From positions 124,001-188,000 of the forward strand of contig JASANH010000253.1 of assembly GCA_030248295.1 (NCBI GenBank): a stretch of 64,000 bases of DNA. The letters run 5' to 3'. Of the stretch, positions 62,331 to 64,000 are shown piece after piece. This DNA comes from Mesodorylaimus sp. YZB2_4 (lineage: Eukaryota > Nematoda > Enoplea > Dorylaimida > Dorylaimidae). Below the pieces are notes generated by a model that saw only the letters and a list, made by a program, of their open reading frames with translations, had not been told where the DNA came from and did not search any database. A program made the translations under genes and the position numbers. Within the stretch, counting starts at the first letter, position 1. Each line of letters starts with the position of its first letter.

Positions 62331-62538
62331 GGAGGGCCCCGACTGGCAATTAGGACCAGTTTTCTCAATCTAGGGCGGCATGGGTGTCCACCACTTCCAC
62401 CTCCAATTGAATTTCTGGAGAGTCGCCCAGGGCCAGTTCCCTCTCTGAGAACGGGTTTCCTAAACTGACGTCTTCAGCCAGAATAGAACTGACGCTTTAC
62501 AGTCAGGGTTGCCCTTCAATTAAGCTCTTACAAGATAA

Positions 62539-63661
62539 ATGAGCCCCTGTGCTCCCATGTGGACAGAAGGTGGGTGGGGTCGAAAATTCAAAAATAGCGT
62601 CGATGTCATGCATGGGCGGCCAGTCCAGTGGGTTAAACTATCGACCGTAGCTGCCTGCATGAAGACATGGCTGGAAGCCCGAGATGATATTTTGGCTACA
62701 GCTCGAAAGAATTACAACGAAAAGGATCAGATGGGTGACGAAATAATTAAACGTGAGTAGCATGAATTTACTAGGGGGGGGGGGGGGGGGGATGGTGGGT
62801 GAAGATAAGTTCGTATTACTGCAAAAGGAGGCATTTATTAATAATGAAGTGCCCTTGATACTTCTTTAATTCTTTTTAGATATTCTGAAACGCATAACAG
62901 TCGAAATGCGGGTAGCCATCAAACGATGCGAGCTGGAAGGAGAGGCGGATGATGTTATTGAAAGCCGTTCAGAAAATTATCGGAAAGCGTTGATTGGCTC
63001 AAAGGCAGTCGAAGAGTTTGTCCAAGAAGCCGCCTAGTCAGCTGGAAACGATCTCAAGAAAGAAAAGTGAGTTTCATTTCCAAGGACTGGCACGTGTCGA
63101 TACCAAATTACGTCGTGAGTTTCTCCAAACGCATAAAGGGGGGCCTAATTGATGTGTCGCACGAAGGTTTCTGTAATAAACTAGTTGAACATCGCTGACA
63201 ACGTCTGCGGGCAGGGGGCTGATCTTCTTCCTGAGGGGGGGGGGGGGGGGGGGTGGGCATTTTTTTTTCTTTTAAAATTTTAATTTTTTTCATCATTCAA
63301 GTTTTGGCGGGAAAATTTAATTTTTTGGCGGCAAATTAAAATTATTTCACTGTAATTAGTTCACAATGTCTCTAGGTACTAGTTCAAGTATTTATTGTTT
63401 AGATGGCCATTGGAGGAGGGGTCGTTTTATTGGGATCTGCTCCAAAAAAAATTGCGGAAGCCATCGAACGATTGGACAATTTGGGACGAAGTTAATGTTT
63501 GCCGGGCAGCACGTATGGAATTCCAGAAACGGAAGCAGAAGTCCGGTTTGACAGCTTTATATAAACGGATGGTACAATTGAAGCTAGAGATTACCGATAT
63601 CAGCGAAGAAGAAAGGACTGATTTTATGAGCAAGTACGATGAATATGGCGAGTCATTGTGA
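62539..63661 (+). pseudogene. Helical three-exon gene with in-frame stop, function unknown
   Basis: Exons 62539-62752, 62880-63066 and 63403-63661 join in phase with good GTGAGT/TTTTTAG and GTGAGT/TTGTTTAG sites. The protein is charged and probably all-helical: KTWLEARDDILATARKNYN, IKRCELEGEADDV, SENYRKALIG, then FYWDLLQKKLRKPSNDW and RMVQLKLEITDI. One TAG at 63035-63037 lies inside exon 2, ten codons before its donor, so either the gene is a pseudogene, the exon uses an alternative end, or there is a sequence error. If translation stops there, a shorter protein of about 125 residues results. ATG 62539 is the longest start and ATG 62659 (MKTWLEARDD) is more plausible. I do not recognise the family. 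A frame opening at 63929 has similar composition. Confidence 0.5.
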
Positions 63662-64000
63662 AAACGTGTAACGAAAATTTTAGCTGCGCCATGTTTAATG
63701 TGTCAGGAGTAATAAATAAATGCCTGAAATGGATTCGAAAGCAAAGAGTATGCCTACAGGAAATGTAAGGATCTTAGTAAGAAGCTTAAAAACGTCTCTA
63801 GGATCCCCCTGCTCTGCCTAAGATCTGGGTTAAATCTGACTAAGATCTCAGCACGGACTCACGAAATCTTAGTGAGAAAATAGCAAAGATCTTAGTGAGA
63901 AAATGCTAATTTGGGAAATACGGGCAATGTCCGCCAATGATGAGTCGTCAATTGAGGCGATTCGCAGACGGAATGCCATTGTGATCAAGCGAGCTGAAGC
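63662..64000 (+). other. Repeat tract and start of a possible next gene
   Basis: AAGATCTTAGTGAGAAAAT-type words recur four times between 63770 and 63915. From ATG 63929 a frame (MSANDESSIEAIRRRNAIVI) stays open to the window edge. Its charged helical character resembles the preceding gene, so it may be a tandem paralogue. It is too short to judge. Confidence 0.25.

Larger units (their letters stand above)
57948..62538. other. 4.6 kb repeat-rich DNA without a supported gene
   Basis: Short frames only. A minus frame at 58341 (MAKDYEVCYNRDGIQNLRLV) and a hydrophobic plus frame at 61540 (MFTCFLLDLLIVGLCALSLL) have proper ATGs, but no domain or neighbouring exon supports them. C-runs lie at 58670 and 59970. 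Repeats at 58850-59215, 60350-60610 and 62160-62330 and a tRNA-like element at 60798 are listed separately. Confidence 0.4.

Noticed and set aside
1-64000. CRISPR array, bacterial operons or prophage
   Set aside because: No regularly spaced direct repeats with unique spacers, no Shine-Dalgarno-led gene strings, and introns throughout; the DNA is eukaryotic.

Overview
The window is nuclear DNA of a small invertebrate animal, probably an ecdysozoan. The coding exons are split by short spliceosomal introns, many of them 48-76 bp. The host-type genes are animal families: a DEG/ENaC channel subunit, LAMTOR3, a Srsx-like chemoreceptor GPCR, a GT14 core-2/I-branching glycosyltransferase, a Ly6/three-finger GPI protein, an allatostatin-C-like neuropeptide precursor and lact-type serine beta-lactamase-like proteins. 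The chemoreceptor and the lact-type genes look nematode-like. From memory, the animals already known to carry beta-lactam synthesis genes are springtails. I cannot settle the phylum.

The outstanding feature is a divergent gene pair at 37.9-52.4 kb. On the minus strand is one uninterrupted 3486-residue non-ribosomal peptide synthetase with domain order A-T-C-A-T-C-A-T-E-TE. The A-domain pocket codes I read by eye match ACV synthetase: EPRNLAEFVK for module 1 (aminoadipate-like), DHESDVGITK for module 2 (Cys) and DFESTAAVYK for module 3 (Val). On the plus strand, 2.7 kb away, a four-exon gene encodes a 331-residue isopenicillin N synthase with intact iron ligands. Together they are the first two steps of penicillin/cephalosporin biosynthesis, arranged head to head as in filamentous fungi. 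The IPNS has lost the substrate-binding Arg87 and gained an Arg at position 185. About 7-16 kb beyond the 3' end of the synthetase gene lie two complete, inverted, convergent beta-lactamase-like genes (21.6-24.3 and 29.3-31.1 kb). No epimerase, expandase, acyltransferase or phosphopantetheinyl transferase is visible.

Layout: 0-4 kb, a tiny secreted repeat-peptide gene and a frameshifted GPCR relic. 4.5-8.0 kb, a DEG/ENaC gene whose second intron holds a LINE fragment and a SINE. 8.9-12 kb, a broken BEL/Pao element with integrase and envelope-like parts. 12.6-13.6 kb, GPCR. 13.7-20.8 kb, mostly non-coding with palindromes and one possible exon cluster. 20.8-21.2 kb, LAMTOR3. 21.6-31.1 kb, the beta-lactamase-like pair enclosing a MITE, the neuropeptide gene and a LINE tail. 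32.7-34.6 kb, GT14. 35.6-37.4 kb, BEL/Pao gag and pol fragments in opposite orientations. 37.9-52.4 kb, the ACVS-IPNS pair. 53.3-54.2 kb, SINEs and inverted repeats. 55.6-57.9 kb, Ly6 gene. 58-62.5 kb, repeats. 62.5-63.7 kb, a helical three-exon gene with an in-frame stop.

The synthetase would make the tripeptide ACV and IPNS would close it to isopenicillin N. Whether the beta-lactamase-like proteins protect the animal, process the product or are unrelated esterases cannot be told from sequence. Exon joins were worked out by hand from GT/AG sites and reading-frame phase. No database search was run.
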